A stretch of DNA of 64,000 nt from Enterovibrio gelatinilyticus (GCF_028683095.1 NZ_JAJUBC010000007.1:62001-126000), one strand, 5' to 3'. Counted from the first letter of the stretch, positions 36,398 to 47,000 are shown. Made by a program: numbers and translations. Notes: a model not told the origin generated them from the letters alone.

Positions 36398-37768
36398 ATG
36401 CAGAAAACTCAAGACTTGCCAACAACATCTTCATCGACACGGAATCTGTTGATGTTCCTAATTCCTTCACTCCTTGGTGTCCTTCTCTTTATGACACCCG
36501 TGATGATCAACGGTGGGTTTACCATTCCTATCGCGGTATTGGCAAAATCAATGCTGGGTCTGTTGGGCCAATCTGCTCCGATTGTTGTGACGTCAATTAT
36601 TCTCATTAGCGCGTTCGGTTCATTGCTGGCTCTTGCGATAAAACCTACATTTGTGACGAAATCTAAATTTCTTACTGGCCTATTCTTACCGACCCCTTTT
36701 TGGCTAGTCGTACGCTTGCTTGGTGCAACCTTTGTCACCATGGCGTTCTTTGGGTTTGGTCCAGAGCATGTCATCGGTGGTGCAACCGGCGGCTTTGTGA
36801 TGGGCGATTTACTTCCAACATTGTTGTCCGTGTTTGTATTTGCGGGTTTGTTTCTACCATTACTGACCAACTTCGGTTTATTGGAACTGATTGGTACATT
36901 CATGACGCGTATTATGCGTCCGTTGTTTGGTCTTCCTGGTCGTTCTGCGGTTGACTGCGCAAGCTCATGGTTGGGGGATGGCAGTGTCGCGATATTGATG
37001 TCTAGTAAGCAGTATGAACAAGGTTACTATACTGAGCGTGAAGCAGCAGTGGTGGGAACTACCTTCTCTGTGGTGTCAATTAGCTTCAGTTTGGTTGTGA
37101 TTGCACAGGTGAATCTGGAACACATGTTCGTTCCTTTCTACATCACTGTTTGTTTGGCAGGATTTGTGGCAGCTATCGTGGTACCTCGTTTACCACCACT
37201 ATGTTGGAAAAAGAACACGCTAATTAACGGCGAAGAGAAAGTGCTTGAGCACGAAGCATTGCCAGAAGGTGAAACGCTGTTTTCTTACGGTATGAAATCA
37301 GCAGTTGAACGTGCTTCTCACATTCGTTCACTGAGCGACGTATTGAAAGAAGGTCTTCAGAACGCGGCAGATATGGTCCTTGGTGTGCTGCCGGTAGTTA
37401 TGGCAATTGGTACTTCGGCGCTTATTATCGCTGAGTACACGCCAATCTTCACCATCCTTGGTATGCCGTTTGTTCCTTTGCTTGAACTGCTGCAAATCCC
37501 AGAAGCGGTAGCTGCGTCTGAAACCATGCTGGTAGGTATTGCAGACATGTTTCTCCCTGCGGTACTGGCTGCAAATATCGACAATGAAATGACGCGTTTC
37601 GTGGTGGCAACCTTGTCTGTGACGCAGTTGATTTACATGTCAGAGGTGGGTGCGCTTCTATTAGGCAGTAAGATCCCAGTTAAAGCTTGGGAACTGGTGA
37701 TGATCTTCATTCTACGTACTCTGGTGACACTGCCTGTTATTGCTGGTGTGGCGCATATGATCTTCTAA
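36398..37768 (+). CDS. YjiH-family inner-membrane protein (nucleoside-recognition Gate domains)
   Basis: 456 residues with about ten membrane helices. The segment LPGRSAVDCASSWLGDGSVA near residue 180 and the later VVMAIGTSALIIAEYTPIF are Gate-domain-like, as in YjiH and spore-maturation proteins. The family is thought to be a transporter or channel, but no substrate is proven. It is monocistronic, with an inverted repeat upstream and a strong terminator downstream. Confidence 0.75.
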   Translation: MQKTQDLPTTSSSTRNLLMFLIPSLLGVLLFMTPVMINGGFTIPIAVLAKSMLGLLGQSAPIVVTSIILISAFGSLLALAIKPTFVTKSKFLTGLFLPTPFWLVVRLLGATFVTMAFFGFGPEHVIGGATGGFVMGDLLPTLLSVFVFAGLFLPLLTNFGLLELIGTFMTRIMRPLFGLPGRSAVDCASSWLGDGSVAILMSSKQYEQGYYTEREAAVVGTTFSVVSISFSLVVIAQVNLEHMFVPFYITVCLAGFVAAIVVPRLPPLCWKKNTLINGEEKVLEHEALPEGETLFSYGMKSAVERASHIRSLSDVLKEGLQNAADMVLGVLPVVMAIGTSALIIAEYTPIFTILGMPFVPLLELLQIPEAVAASETMLVGIADMFLPAVLAANIDNEMTRFVVATLSVTQLIYMSEVGALLLGSKIPVKAWELVMIFILRTLVTLPVIAGVAHMIF

Positions 37769-37789
37769 GTCATCGTTTTTGTTTTGACA

Positions 37790-37818
37790 AAATAGCGACC
37801 TGTGGGTCGCTATTTTTT
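37790..37818 (+). terminator. Rho-independent terminator of the YjiH-family gene
   Basis: AAATAGCGACC, loop TGTG, GGTCGCTATTT and further T residues. Confidence 0.88.
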
Positions 37819-37906
37819 TACTAGCGTTGTTTGTACGAGGAAACCACTCAACGCTAGGTTCAATATGCAAGGCTAAACCCCTGTGATCTCTGGCCTTAGT
37901 TACGCA

Positions 37907-38140
37907 TTATTTCTTGGTATCATCAGCCTCTTCGCTGTCGAGTTTCTTTTTCGCCTCGTCTACCAATAAAACCGCTTCATTTTCAACGTCGGTAGCGGCA
38001 TCTTTAATCTCTTGTACTCTGGCTTTTTCGACAATTTCGGCCTTTTGGCCTGCAGTGGCATCGGTAATATCTTCAGCGGTGGCGTTCAGAGCGAAAAGGA
38101 CTGGGATGAAAAGAACGATCAGTGCTTTGGTCATGGACAT
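37907..38140 (-). CDS. Small secreted acidic/charged protein, 77 aa
   Basis: AGGAG lies 7 nt before the ATG at 38140. Signal peptide MSMTKALIVLFIPVLFALNA is cut near TAEDI, leaving a helical, heavily charged domain (EKARVQEIKDAATDVENEAV, then EAKKKLDSEEADDTKK) with coiled-coil character. No Cys and no known motif. It is probably periplasmic; I cannot name a function. Confidence 0.65.
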   Translation of the reverse strand: MSMTKALIVLFIPVLFALNATAEDITDATAGQKAEIVEKARVQEIKDAATDVENEAVLLVDEAKKKLDSEEADDTKK

Positions 38141-38194
38141 GCATATTCTCCTAGCTGAGTGAATAGCGAATAGGTCGAGTTTATTCGATTGTTC

Positions 38195-38249
38195 GTATAC
38201 CCAAGTCTCCTGAAGATGCAGGATTCAGAGAGATGTGCTTGGGTATAGA
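38195..38249. repeat. Dispersed TATACCCAA repeat, copy 5 (complete palindrome)
   Basis: GTATACCCAAGTCTCCTG, AAGATGCAGGATTCAGAGAG, ATGTGCTTGGGTATAGAC. The ends pair as TATACCCAAG/CTTGGGTATA. It lies between the small secreted protein gene and the hydrolase gene. Confidence 0.65.
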
Positions 38250-38369
38250 CATACAGCACGCATTAAAAATAAGCATTCAATCGCTGTAGAGTACGTCTCA
38301 TCTTTGAAATGAGAAGATAGTTTATGATGAGCATCGAGCGACGAAGTCCCAATAAGGAAATGTTTTTAT

Positions 38370-38963
38370 ATGAAAATCATTTTATTACATGGCCTCTATA
38401 TGCATAACGTGGTCATGCTTCCGCTGGAAAAAAGACTTGAGCGTGCAGGGCATGAGGTTCTGAATCTTGGCTATAGAACTGTCGCGCCTGATTTGGAAGA
38501 GATGTTTAAAGCTATCGATGCTTATATTGATGGCGATGACGTTGCCATTGTTGCTCATTCTATGGGGGGAGTGATGGCGAGAACCTACTTAGAATGTCAG
38601 AGCGAAATGAGCCATCATGTTAAAACGGTGGTCACGTTAGGGACACCACATAACGGATCTCAAGTTGCCGCATTCTTTAAAAACATTGGGGTAGGTGATG
38701 TGATGTTTGATCAGGCAACCAAATATTTATTGCCTGACGAGATACCATCTTGGTCATCAAAAGCCGCGCTATATAGCCTGGCGGGTGACTTGTCGATTGG
38801 CCCTGCGACAATATTGCTACACGGACAACCATCAGACGGTACGGTGCTGTTGGAAGAAACAAAGATTGAAGGCATGACAAGCCACGAAATCTTCCCGTTG
38901 ACGCACACCTCACTGATCTTTTCTGAACGTGTGAGTGATAGGGTGATTGAGATCCTTGAATGA
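38370..38963 (+). CDS. Alpha/beta-hydrolase (lipase/esterase-like), 197 aa
   Basis: The fold opens MKIILLHGLYMHN (oxyanion turn after HG). The nucleophile elbow is IVAHSMGGVMART, with Ser in G/A-x-S-x-G. VTLGTPHNGSQVA is typical of PGAP1/lipase-class hydrolases. A likely catalytic Asp lies in GQPSDGTVLLE and His in PLTHTSLI near the C-terminus, so the triad is complete. No signal peptide, so cytoplasmic. It probably hydrolyses an ester; the substrate is unknown. A long hairpin follows the stop and it converges on the photolyase gene. Confidence 0.8.
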   Translation: MKIILLHGLYMHNVVMLPLEKRLERAGHEVLNLGYRTVAPDLEEMFKAIDAYIDGDDVAIVAHSMGGVMARTYLECQSEMSHHVKTVVTLGTPHNGSQVAAFFKNIGVGDVMFDQATKYLLPDEIPSWSSKAALYSLAGDLSIGPATILLHGQPSDGTVLLEETKIEGMTSHEIFPLTHTSLIFSERVSDRVIEILE

Positions 38964-38967
38964 TTCG

Positions 38968-39000
38968 CTTAACTCTCTTTGTAAAACAAAGGGAGTTAAG
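38968..39000. terminator. Hairpin between the hydrolase and CRY-DASH genes
   Basis: CTTAACTCTCTTTG, loop TAAAA, CAAAGGGAGTTAAG (14-bp stem, one G-U). No T-tract on either strand, so termination is only likely. Confidence 0.5.
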
Positions 39001-39031
39001 CATGGTCGAATGAGCCCATGTGACACTTTAA

Positions 39032-40315
39032 CTAAAATTTAAGCAGGCTTTCTGATGGAGAGGATTCTGCCCAGCGAGAAACAAAACTGCCATCCGGGTC
39101 ATAGGCTTTGGTTTGTTCTTCTAAGTTGAAGTGGCGTTGTCCGCGCGGATCAGCGCCGACGCCTGCCAGATATTGCCAATTTCCATAATTGGCTGCGACA
39201 TCAAAATCAATGAGTTGCTGCTCAAAATACGCTGCTCCAAATCGCCAATCTACCCCAAGTTCGTTAACTAGGCAGCTAGCAACGATTTGACGTCCTCTGT
39301 TTGACATATATCCGGTTTGATTAAGCTGTCTCATGCAGGCATTGACGATGGGGTAGTCAGTGGTTCCCTGTTCCCAAGATTTGTACTTCTCACAGTAGAA
39401 AGTGGTGAGTGGGCGTTTTTTCTGGATGCCATCAAACGCGAACATGCGGGCACCGTGGTAGTGCATCATCCACTGGAAATATTCCCGCCAGAGCAATTCG
39501 GCAAACATGGTTTGAGAGGATTCATCTCGGCCATGTCGATATTCATAATTATCAAGTTCAGCTGCCACCATGCGAGCAGAAATAGATCCATTGGCAAGCC
39601 ATGCTGAAAGTCGAGAAGAAAACTGCCACCCGTCTAAGCCGTTACGTGTCTTCCTATAATTTTTAAGACCTTGAGATTTCCAAAAGTATTGATTAAGTTG
39701 CACCATCGCTGAGTCTTCACCGCCATGGTAGGGCGTGAGGTCATAAACAAATTCCTGACCTCCCCAAATATCCCGTCGCTCTTGAATGACTGCCGGTAAT
39801 GATTCTGGCGCGCAGATTGGAATGCACGGTAAGGTATTTTGCTGTTCTAGGTGTTTTCGGAACTGGGAGAATGACGCAGGGAAATTGGCTTTTTCGAAAG
39901 GCAGTTGATTACGAAGGAGTAGGGTGAAACTCTCACTCACACTGACTTCACAACGAAGGGTCTGTTGTAAATAGGCGGCTTGTTGCCTTTCATATACGCC
40001 GGGGTGATCGGTGATTCCGACGTAGTCAATTTGGTGTTGTTTACACAATGCTGGGATAACCTCTAAAGGATTACCTACTTTCACGACGAGACGTTGCTTA
40101 CGTTTTTTGAGTTCCCTTTCCAGTGCTCGCAAAGACTGATACAGAAATTCCTCTCTGAATCTTCCTAAGTGCCGTGATTGGTATCGTGATGGTTTTAACC
40201 AAGCGGGATCTATTACATAGACCATTAGCGCATGCGTGCAGCGCCGGGAGAGTGCGACCAATGCGGGGTTATCTGCCAGTCGTAAGTCGTTTCTGAACCA
40301 AATGAGCCCTTTCAT
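39032..40315 (-). CDS. DASH-type cryptochrome / single-strand DNA photolyase
   Basis: 427 residues; AAGGAG is well placed before the ATG. The N-terminal photolyase fold opens MKGLIWFRNDLRLADNPAL (antenna-chromophore domain). The FAD-binding part has YRKTRNGLDGWQFSSRLSAW, LANGSISARMVAAEL and AELLWREYFQWMM. The tail GNWQYLAGVGADPRGQRHF with KAYDPDGSFVSRW is the DASH group rather than a CPD photolyase. It repairs UV dimers in single-stranded DNA and may sense blue light. It is monocistronic, leftward. Confidence 0.87.
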   Translation of the reverse strand: MKGLIWFRNDLRLADNPALVALSRRCTHALMVYVIDPAWLKPSRYQSRHLGRFREEFLYQSLRALERELKKRKQRLVVKVGNPLEVIPALCKQHQIDYVGITDHPGVYERQQAAYLQQTLRCEVSVSESFTLLLRNQLPFEKANFPASFSQFRKHLEQQNTLPCIPICAPESLPAVIQERRDIWGGQEFVYDLTPYHGGEDSAMVQLNQYFWKSQGLKNYRKTRNGLDGWQFSSRLSAWLANGSISARMVAAELDNYEYRHGRDESSQTMFAELLWREYFQWMMHYHGARMFAFDGIQKKRPLTTFYCEKYKSWEQGTTDYPIVNACMRQLNQTGYMSNRGRQIVASCLVNELGVDWRFGAAYFEQQLIDFDVAANYGNWQYLAGVGADPRGQRHFNLEEQTKAYDPDGSFVSRWAESSPSESLLKF

Positions 40316-40789
40316 GTCGTTTCTCCTTAAAAACGATGATGGATTCGAACAAGTTTGGCGAATGATTAAGTTAGGTCAGGCACCTCCCGGTGAAATGATG
40401 AACTTGGAAATGGTCATGTGAAACAAAATTAACCGGCTAGGATTACACACGATAAATCTGTCTCATTACTAAAGCGTAGTGCAGCATCCCTAAAGTCAAA
40501 CAAACTAAGAAATGAAATGTGTGCGAGATCAAGTTGCCGAGCCTAGTAAGCATGGTGCTTTGGTTGGGCATAACTATCTATTTGTACTGCATACAGAGTC
40601 GCCAGACTAATGCTTAGGCTTACTACCTTTTTCCTGCCGCTGCTTATAAATATGAGGCAATGTATAAGTCTTGTTCAAGTTGGTTGTCAGCCTTTTTTAC
40701 GGTTTTAGACCTAATGTATTAGTCATGGGCTTAAATATGAGGCTGCTTTCTTTAGTATTGAGTCAAGGCAAACGGGCAGAGGTATTATC
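40316..40789. other. Gene-free stretch between CRY-DASH and the 111-aa gene
   Basis: Between the photolyase start and the GTG at 40790. A short pair TAGTAAGC/GCTTACTA could fold. A 35-codon rightward frame from 40315 lacks a ribosome site. Nothing else is supported. Confidence 0.45.
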
Positions 40790-41125
40790 GTGAGCGTCGA
40801 TCAGTTATCAAACTCAGTGCGACATGCATTGTTAGGCATGTCAGGCATTCGTGAAGAAGTCGATAATGAAAAAGTGTATTTCTATCAGCATGGCAGGTTG
40901 TTTAGCATTGTCGATACAGAAGGTTTGCAGTTTGTTGTGGGTCAAGAATGCTTACAGCAAGCGATGAAGCTACCCGGCGCTAAACTGGAACAGCCCGGAG
41001 GGAAAAGGTGCAAAGGCGTGATCAGTGTGTCTGCCGAAAAATGTACTGAAACGGATATCGACTTTTGGCTGTTATTGGTATTACCAACGAATCAAGGAAC
41101 TGTTGATCCGATCGTTTTTCACTAG
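40790..41125 (+). CDS. Unrecognised 111-aa cytoplasmic protein
   Basis: GTG start with AGAGG 7 nt upstream. No signal peptide or membrane helix. The middle (YFYQHGRLFSIVDTEGLQFV) is faintly like the TfoX N-terminal fold, where an arm of strands carries a similar GRLFSIV pattern, but the match is too weak to call. One Cys pair is seen (KRCKG and EKCTE). It is alone, before a copy of the dispersed repeat. Confidence 0.5.
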   Translation: MSVDQLSNSVRHALLGMSGIREEVDNEKVYFYQHGRLFSIVDTEGLQFVVGQECLQQAMKLPGAKLEQPGGKRCKGVISVSAEKCTETDIDFWLLLVLPTNQGTVDPIVFH

Positions 41126-41481
41126 ACATTAGTGAATGTTCGGTTGTGTTATAAACAGAGACATTTTTCTTTGGTGGTAATGGACGGGAGATGATTAATT
41201 TCCCTCTCAACGACTTTACATGACTGACAAACTCTTCTCGTGCGCTATTTCTGTTTTTCTATGCTTCCCGCACCACAAATACCCAAACAGCTTAACGATG
41301 CTGGTTCCACCGGACTGAGTTCGCTTCGAGCTATGGTGCTGATTCGAAAGCCCAATGGTTAGACGTTGAAATATACCCCAAAGACAGTTCGCTCTGGGGT
41401 TTACTCTTGTTGCTTAAAAATCTTATACCGACACGACACCCTTACTCTTTTTACCTATGGCGTCGGAGTACCAGCGTTTGG
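41126..41481. other. Gene-free stretch downstream of the OmpA-like gene
   Basis: It contains the repeat copy at 41278-41319 and a weak stem ACCCCA/TGGGGT (41375-41400) that may end the ompA-like transcript. No gene is seen. Confidence 0.45.
41278..41319. repeat. Dispersed repeat, copy 6 (degenerate)
   Basis: AATACCCAAACAGCTTAACG, then ATGCTGGTTCCACCGGACTGAG. It keeps the CCCAAACA head and the ATGC and CTGAG parts. Confidence 0.4.
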
Positions 41482-42159
41482 TTATTTTGCTGGCGAAGAC
41501 GTATAGATAGTCCACTTGTTGATAACGCGCATTTCAGTGTTGGTGACACTTGCAGTGACACGCCGACTGAGTATTTCGGTTTGTTGTACAGAGGGGGCGG
41601 ATATGGGGTTATTTTCACCAAACCCTGTGATAGTGATTCGGGAGCTGGCAATGCCTTTTCTCACAAGTGCCGCTTTTATGCTTTGCGCTCGCTTTGTTGA
41701 CAACGCCAAGTTAAGTTCATCACTCCCTGACGGGCTGGCATAGCCTTTTAACTGAACTAAAGTGTGAGGAAACGTCGTCATAAAACGGGCGAGCTCTGTT
41801 ACTTCGCCATCAAAGCTAGGTGGGATTTTCACTGAGTTGTTAGAAAAAAGAACGTGTAAATCATCTCTAGCTTCTGTTTCTATGAATTCAGAGCATCCTA
41901 CATTATTGATTATCGCGCCTTGTGGTGTTGATTCACACTCATCTCGTGCATTGATGACACCATCGCTGTCCATATCAAAAAGGTCGGCGTTTTGCTCTGC
42001 AACTGGAGGCTGGGGGGCTGATGTTGAGCATCCTGACAGTAAACCACCTACACTTATGGTCGCAAAAAGGGCGACCTTAACCATTAATTTAGCACTCAAT
42101 TGTTTGAAGCTTAACTGTTCGGCGAACTTGGCCTTTCTCGGCCATACAACGTTCATCAT
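41482..42159 (-). CDS. OmpA-family lipoprotein linked to the type I adhesin system
   Basis: 225 residues. The lipobox GGLLSGCS gives an acylated Cys at about 44. A thrombospondin-type-3-like calcium repeat DMDSDGVINARDEC follows. An OmpA peptidoglycan-binding domain has FPHTLVQLKGYASPSGSDEL, ALSTKRAQSIKAALVRKG and GFGENNP. The N-terminal region before the lipobox is long and basic. It overlaps the tolC stop (ATGA), so the two are co-translated. OmpA-type lipoproteins often accompany LapA-type secretion genes, probably holding the outer-membrane channel or adhesin to the cell wall (inference). Confidence 0.85.
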   Translation of the reverse strand: MMNVVWPRKAKFAEQLSFKQLSAKLMVKVALFATISVGGLLSGCSTSAPQPPVAEQNADLFDMDSDGVINARDECESTPQGAIINNVGCSEFIETEARDDLHVLFSNNSVKIPPSFDGEVTELARFMTTFPHTLVQLKGYASPSGSDELNLALSTKRAQSIKAALVRKGIASSRITITGFGENNPISAPSVQQTEILSRRVTASVTNTEMRVINKWTIYTSSPAK

Positions 42160-43547
42160 TTATCCTCTCCTTCCTTACCGTAGACGGACGTTTGCCATTC
42201 TTCAGGGGTTGCTACACGCATCTCAGAAAGCAGTAAGCCGGTAGCATTGAGCACGCGGTACTTCGCGAAGATCCCTGTATATTTTGCATCAATGTAAGAT
42301 TTCCTAGCATCGAACAATTCGTTTTCTGTATTCAACAGATCAAGCAATGTTCGGCGGCCGATCAAATATTGTTTTTCATACGCATTGAGTGTTTTAGCTG
42401 CTGAGTCAACATGCTGCTCTAAAAACTTGGTTTGGTTTTCAGATAGTTCTTTTGCTGTCCAAGCCAGGCGGGTGCTTTCATCGAGTAGCCGATGGGCGTT
42501 GTTTCTGATGCTCTTTGCTTTGTTGATTTGATAGGCAGCGCTGCGAGACTGGGCAGCATCCGTACCGCCGTTGAACAGGTTATAACGCATTCGCAACATG
42601 GCTTGGAACTCATCAGTGTCACCGGGTGTTCCATCGAGTTCTTCCCCCCACTCTTGAGAGGCTTCAATGGTGAATGTAGGGTAGAAATCTCCTTTGGCTT
42701 GCTCATATTGGGAGCGTGCGGCGTCGACGTCATTAACAGCCACTTTAATGACTGGGTTGTTCTCTTTAGCGATTTTTAGTGCTTCAACCAGAGAGCCAGG
42801 AACAAACAGCGTATCTATCTCGGGGGTGACGAGCCCTTGGGGCGATTCACCAACAATGCGTTCGAACTCAATGATTGTGTCATCGTGATTGCTTTGGGCG
42901 GAAAGTAAGTTAGTGTGAGCTTGTGCAACACGTCCTTCTGCTTGAGACAAATCGGCGGTCGAGCTAATGCCTGAGTCCGTTCGGCGCTTAATGTCAGCAT
43001 GTATATCTTCAAGGGTTTCAACGTTGCGCTTAGACAGATCCAATATGGCTTCTGTCCGAATGACCTCCAGATAGGCCTCAGTCACACTTAACGCAGTATC
43101 TTGAGCATCTGCAAGCAGTTGAAAACGTTGTGCCTCAGCTTCAGATTTGGTCCGCTTAATGTCGTTATAGGTGATTGCGCCATCCCAAATCAATTGACGC
43201 AAGTTAATTCGAACGTCTCGAGGATGGAACGTCCCCTTTGTGTTGTCACTGTCATAATCCGAATATCCAATCCCTGCTTCAAGGTCAACAGAGGGTAAAT
43301 ATTCTCCTTGCGAAGCATCGATATCTGCTTCGCGAGTTTTGAATTCGTTGTATGCCTCCCTGATGACGGGATTTTGAGACAGCGTCGCTGCGACAGCTTG
43401 TTCTAGAGATTGAGCTTGTACAAATTGAGGTGCACTCAATGCGGTTGCTGCCACAAGCAGCAAATGAATTTTTGATGTCGTCACTTTAGCCGCGGATTGA
43501 GCAGTGTGAATAGTTGGCGAACACTTATCACTGATACGTTGCTTCAT
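42156..43547 (-). CDS. TolC-family outer-membrane channel of a type I secretion system
   Basis: 463 residues from MKQRISDK, with AGGAAA upstream. A signal peptide-like segment IHLLLVAATALSAPQFVQAQ is cut before SLEQAVAATLSQNP. The helical barrel pattern of TolC/LapE is clear: QNPVIREAYNEFKTREADID, then GEYLPSVDLEAGIGYSDYDS, and in the second half YRVLNATGLLLSEM. It exports with an ABC-transporter and adaptor pair that is not in this window. It is divergent from the giant adhesin gene across 478 bp. Confidence 0.87.
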   Translation of the reverse strand: MKQRISDKCSPTIHTAQSAAKVTTSKIHLLLVAATALSAPQFVQAQSLEQAVAATLSQNPVIREAYNEFKTREADIDASQGEYLPSVDLEAGIGYSDYDSDNTKGTFHPRDVRINLRQLIWDGAITYNDIKRTKSEAEAQRFQLLADAQDTALSVTEAYLEVIRTEAILDLSKRNVETLEDIHADIKRRTDSGISSTADLSQAEGRVAQAHTNLLSAQSNHDDTIIEFERIVGESPQGLVTPEIDTLFVPGSLVEALKIAKENNPVIKVAVNDVDAARSQYEQAKGDFYPTFTIEASQEWGEELDGTPGDTDEFQAMLRMRYNLFNGGTDAAQSRSAAYQINKAKSIRNNAHRLLDESTRLAWTAKELSENQTKFLEQHVDSAAKTLNAYEKQYLIGRRTLLDLLNTENELFDARKSYIDAKYTGIFAKYRVLNATGLLLSEMRVATPEEWQTSVYGKEGEDK

Positions 43548-44025
43548 GAATGTTTCCTCAAAAAAGCGTTTGAGACCGTCAATAAATCGGTAAAAAAGGC
43601 AATGGGTAAATGTCGTGGAAAAGCATTTACCTTGGAGACAGAAATCCAATTTTGCTAACAGACTGAGCACCACGATTGCTCTAAAAGATTGGCTGTCTTC
43701 TTCATTACAAGTAGCGAGAAATAAAGTGTTTTCTCGTAAAGTCAAAAATAGGGCATGTTGGAGGTAATTTGACCCCCAAAGGGTGGTTTTATCGCATTTA
43801 TATTGCAAATGAGACAGGTGGAGACAAGTAACTAACAACCAAACTCTCTTAAATACGCGATTTTGATAAGAACGGTCTTAAATCAATGCATCCGTATGTA
43901 TTGCTTTGTTCAAAGGCTATTTTCCTTGTTTGTTTTTCACGTTAAGGCGCCTTTCCTATTCAATAGTGAAGATGTTGGCTCTCTGACTCTGAAGTGCCCG
44001 CTATATATGGTTCAGGTGGTGAGAT
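43548..44025. other. Divergent region between tolC and the giant adhesin gene
   Basis: This 478-bp region must hold both promoters and any shared regulatory sites for the adhesin and its outer-membrane channel. I see no clear -35/-10 pair, and no palindrome long enough to report. Confidence 0.45.
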
Positions 44026-47000
44026 ATGGCAGAAAAAGTAAGGGAGAGCCGAGTTATTGGCTCTGATGGTGAAAATGTCCAGCTTTCTGTTACTGGTGGC
44101 CAAGTTTACGTCATTAAAAATGGCGTAGCGATTCCTACACCGGTTTCGGAAACGGCGGGATCTGGAGATATCATTCTTGCTGAGCCTAAAGCATCATACG
44201 TTATGATGGTTAACGGAGAGCCAGTATTGGTTCACGAACCCTGTTCCACGTGCACACTAATTAACGACCGTGGCGTTGATGTAGTTGGTTTGATTGGTAA
44301 CATCAATGTTCAACAGAACACCCAGGCCATTGCGTTGTTAGAGGACGAGATTTCAGCGCTGCAACAAGCCATTTTAGCGGGTGCGGATCCATCACAGAGT
44401 TTCGAAGAACCAGCAGCAGGGGGCGCATTGAGCTCGTCCATTGGTGGATTTGCTGTCATTCAGTACGACTACACCAGTGTGTTAGTTGAAGCTGGCTTTG
44501 CTACGAGCTACACACCACCTTCTGAAATACTGCTCCAAGAAGACAATCCTCCCAACGTGCCTCCAGTTGGTGGTGAAAGTATTCGCTTAACCATTGCCGA
44601 GGGCGACCTTACACCCGTTGATTCAATAAGCGGTTACCCCACCACGGCAACCTCGTCTGTGTTGATCCCCGCTAGTTCTTTACCACTTTTGGCTGACAGT
44701 TTTGTTATTGAATCTGACGCACTTTCGGCCCTTGTTGCTGAACTAGCCAACGACACAACAAGCAATGGGAAAGCAATAAGTTATCGGGTGTCTGATGACG
44801 GGAAAACCATTGTGGGCGAGGTGGATGGCGTCGCGATTGTGACCATTGCAGTGTCCGCCGAATCTTCTGGCCGTAACGTTGAATTAACCGTCACTATCAC
44901 GCTTGACGGGCCACTCGATCATATTGCGGGCAACGACAGTGGCTTGGTCACCATCAGCGGCAATACCATCGACATTTCTGTGCCTGTGCAGGGTGAAGAT
45001 GCTGCAGGCAGACCCTTGGACGAACCCATCACAGTGAATATCGCTATTGAAGATGGTGCAAATCCAGCGGTTAACCCTGATAACACTACCCACAATGAAA
45101 ACTTTTTGGACTATGTTTCAGAGCCAATTCCACTCAATGTGGGTACCAATAGCGATCTGTTAGCAAGCGTGAGTTTTATTTCCACGCCTGAGCTAGTTGC
45201 GCAACTTGAAAGCATCACAAGTAATGGGGAGGGAACAAATTATACAATTAGTGCTTCGCGAATCTCAGTCACGCTAGATTCGGATCCTACCCAGGTTGTA
45301 TTCGCCATTGATCTGGTGGCGCTCCCTAGCTCAGCAGACAATATTAGTCGCTACGGCTACGTGCTGACACAGAGTGCGTCGATCGACCAATTGTCAGCGT
45401 CAGATTCAGAGGTTATTCCTGTGTCTGTTATTGCTGTTGATCGAGATGGCGATACTACAACAGGCCAGTTCACTGTAAGTTTGAATGATGGAACTAATGC
45501 TAGTGGAAAGGCGGCGGTAATATCTGGGGACTTTGAGGTAGTGGAGGGCAATGCAGGCACGGAAGGTCAAGTTGCTAGCGGTTCAATTACACTCGAAGCG
45601 GGCTCAGACAAACTGATTCCCTCAACCATGTTTATCGCAAATTTGGAAGACACCGATGGCGTGTTGGGGCTACTCAGTGAGTTGAACCTTCTCAGCTCAA
45701 ACGGTGAACCGATCAACTTTGCTATTCAGGCAGGTACTGAGCCCAATGTGATTGTGCTTCGAGGCACGCAACCAGACTCTACTGAACCCAATGGCATCTT
45801 AGATGTTGTGACATTTACCTTAACAGCTGACTCGGAAGCAGGGGCAGGGGCGACAGGCATTAACGTTCGTTCTTCATTGGAGGTGTTTCAGCCGCTAGAT
45901 GAAACGAACCAAGCGGTGTTTAGCAATACGAAATGGGTAAAGTTGGTTTCTTCCACCAACGAACAATCTGAGTTGGTGGAGTCCTTTGAAATTCAATTTG
46001 AACTTCAAATGCGGGATTCAGATAACGATTTACTTGAAGCACCGATCGATGTGACGTATTCAGTGGTTGATGGTCAATCTCCAACGATCAAAGTCACGGA
46101 TGTAGATGTGACAGACCCGAGCTTTGATGCACCGGCAAACACTGTGATGGGAGAGCTCGGCCTTGAAACTGGCAGTGACCGTATTCAATCAGTTGTTTGG
46201 GAATTACCGACAGCGTTCTTTAACAGCATTGCGTCGCTGACCAGCAACGGCAATGAATTGACGTTACAGTCAGAACCGTCGGATATCAATGGCACATCGA
46301 ATGACATTGTTGTGGGCTATCAAAATGACAATGATGAATTCGTGACGGTTCTAGCCATAGCATTCACACCCAACACAGAACAGTATTCCGTGACGTTGTC
46401 ACAAGCGATCGACCAGCCTGATAGCGAAACTGTTGCGCTCACTTTGGGAGCAAGAGTCACTGATTCTGATGGCGATTCAGTGGTAGGTACGTTCAAAGTC
46501 ACCATTCTCGACGGTAACGTGCCTAGTCTTTCCCCCGATAACGTCAGCATGACTGATCCCGTTATTGGGGAACTAAATCAATCTCAACAGGTGAGTCTTG
46601 GCCTAACACAAGGCTCAGACGCCGTTAAATCGATAGCGTTATTCGCACCTCCCGGGCTAGAGGCGTTACTTGAGAGCTTGACTGCTAGCGGCTATCAAAC
46701 CGCTTATTCGCCCAGCCCTTTTTCTGGAGATATTGACACCATTCGGGTGTACTTCGATGACCCTTCCTTGTCCAGTACGTCAACGCCAGCCAATGATACT
46801 GACATATTGATTATCACCTTGGATGTGAACGCAGAAGGTGAGCTTACCGGCAATTATACCGTTGAACAGCGCTACGCCATTGACCAAGGCGACGGCGCAA
46901 TTGTTCTGCCGATAGGCGTACGTGTGGTCGACACTGATAACGATAGTGTGTCGGGTGAATTTACCGTGACCTTGAATGATAGCGATGGCGTTGCAGGTTC

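Noticed and set aside
40315-40421. 35-codon plus-strand frame just after the CRY-DASH start codon
   Set aside because: No Shine-Dalgarno; it begins within the photolyase leader, and the sequence gives no domain or helix signature.
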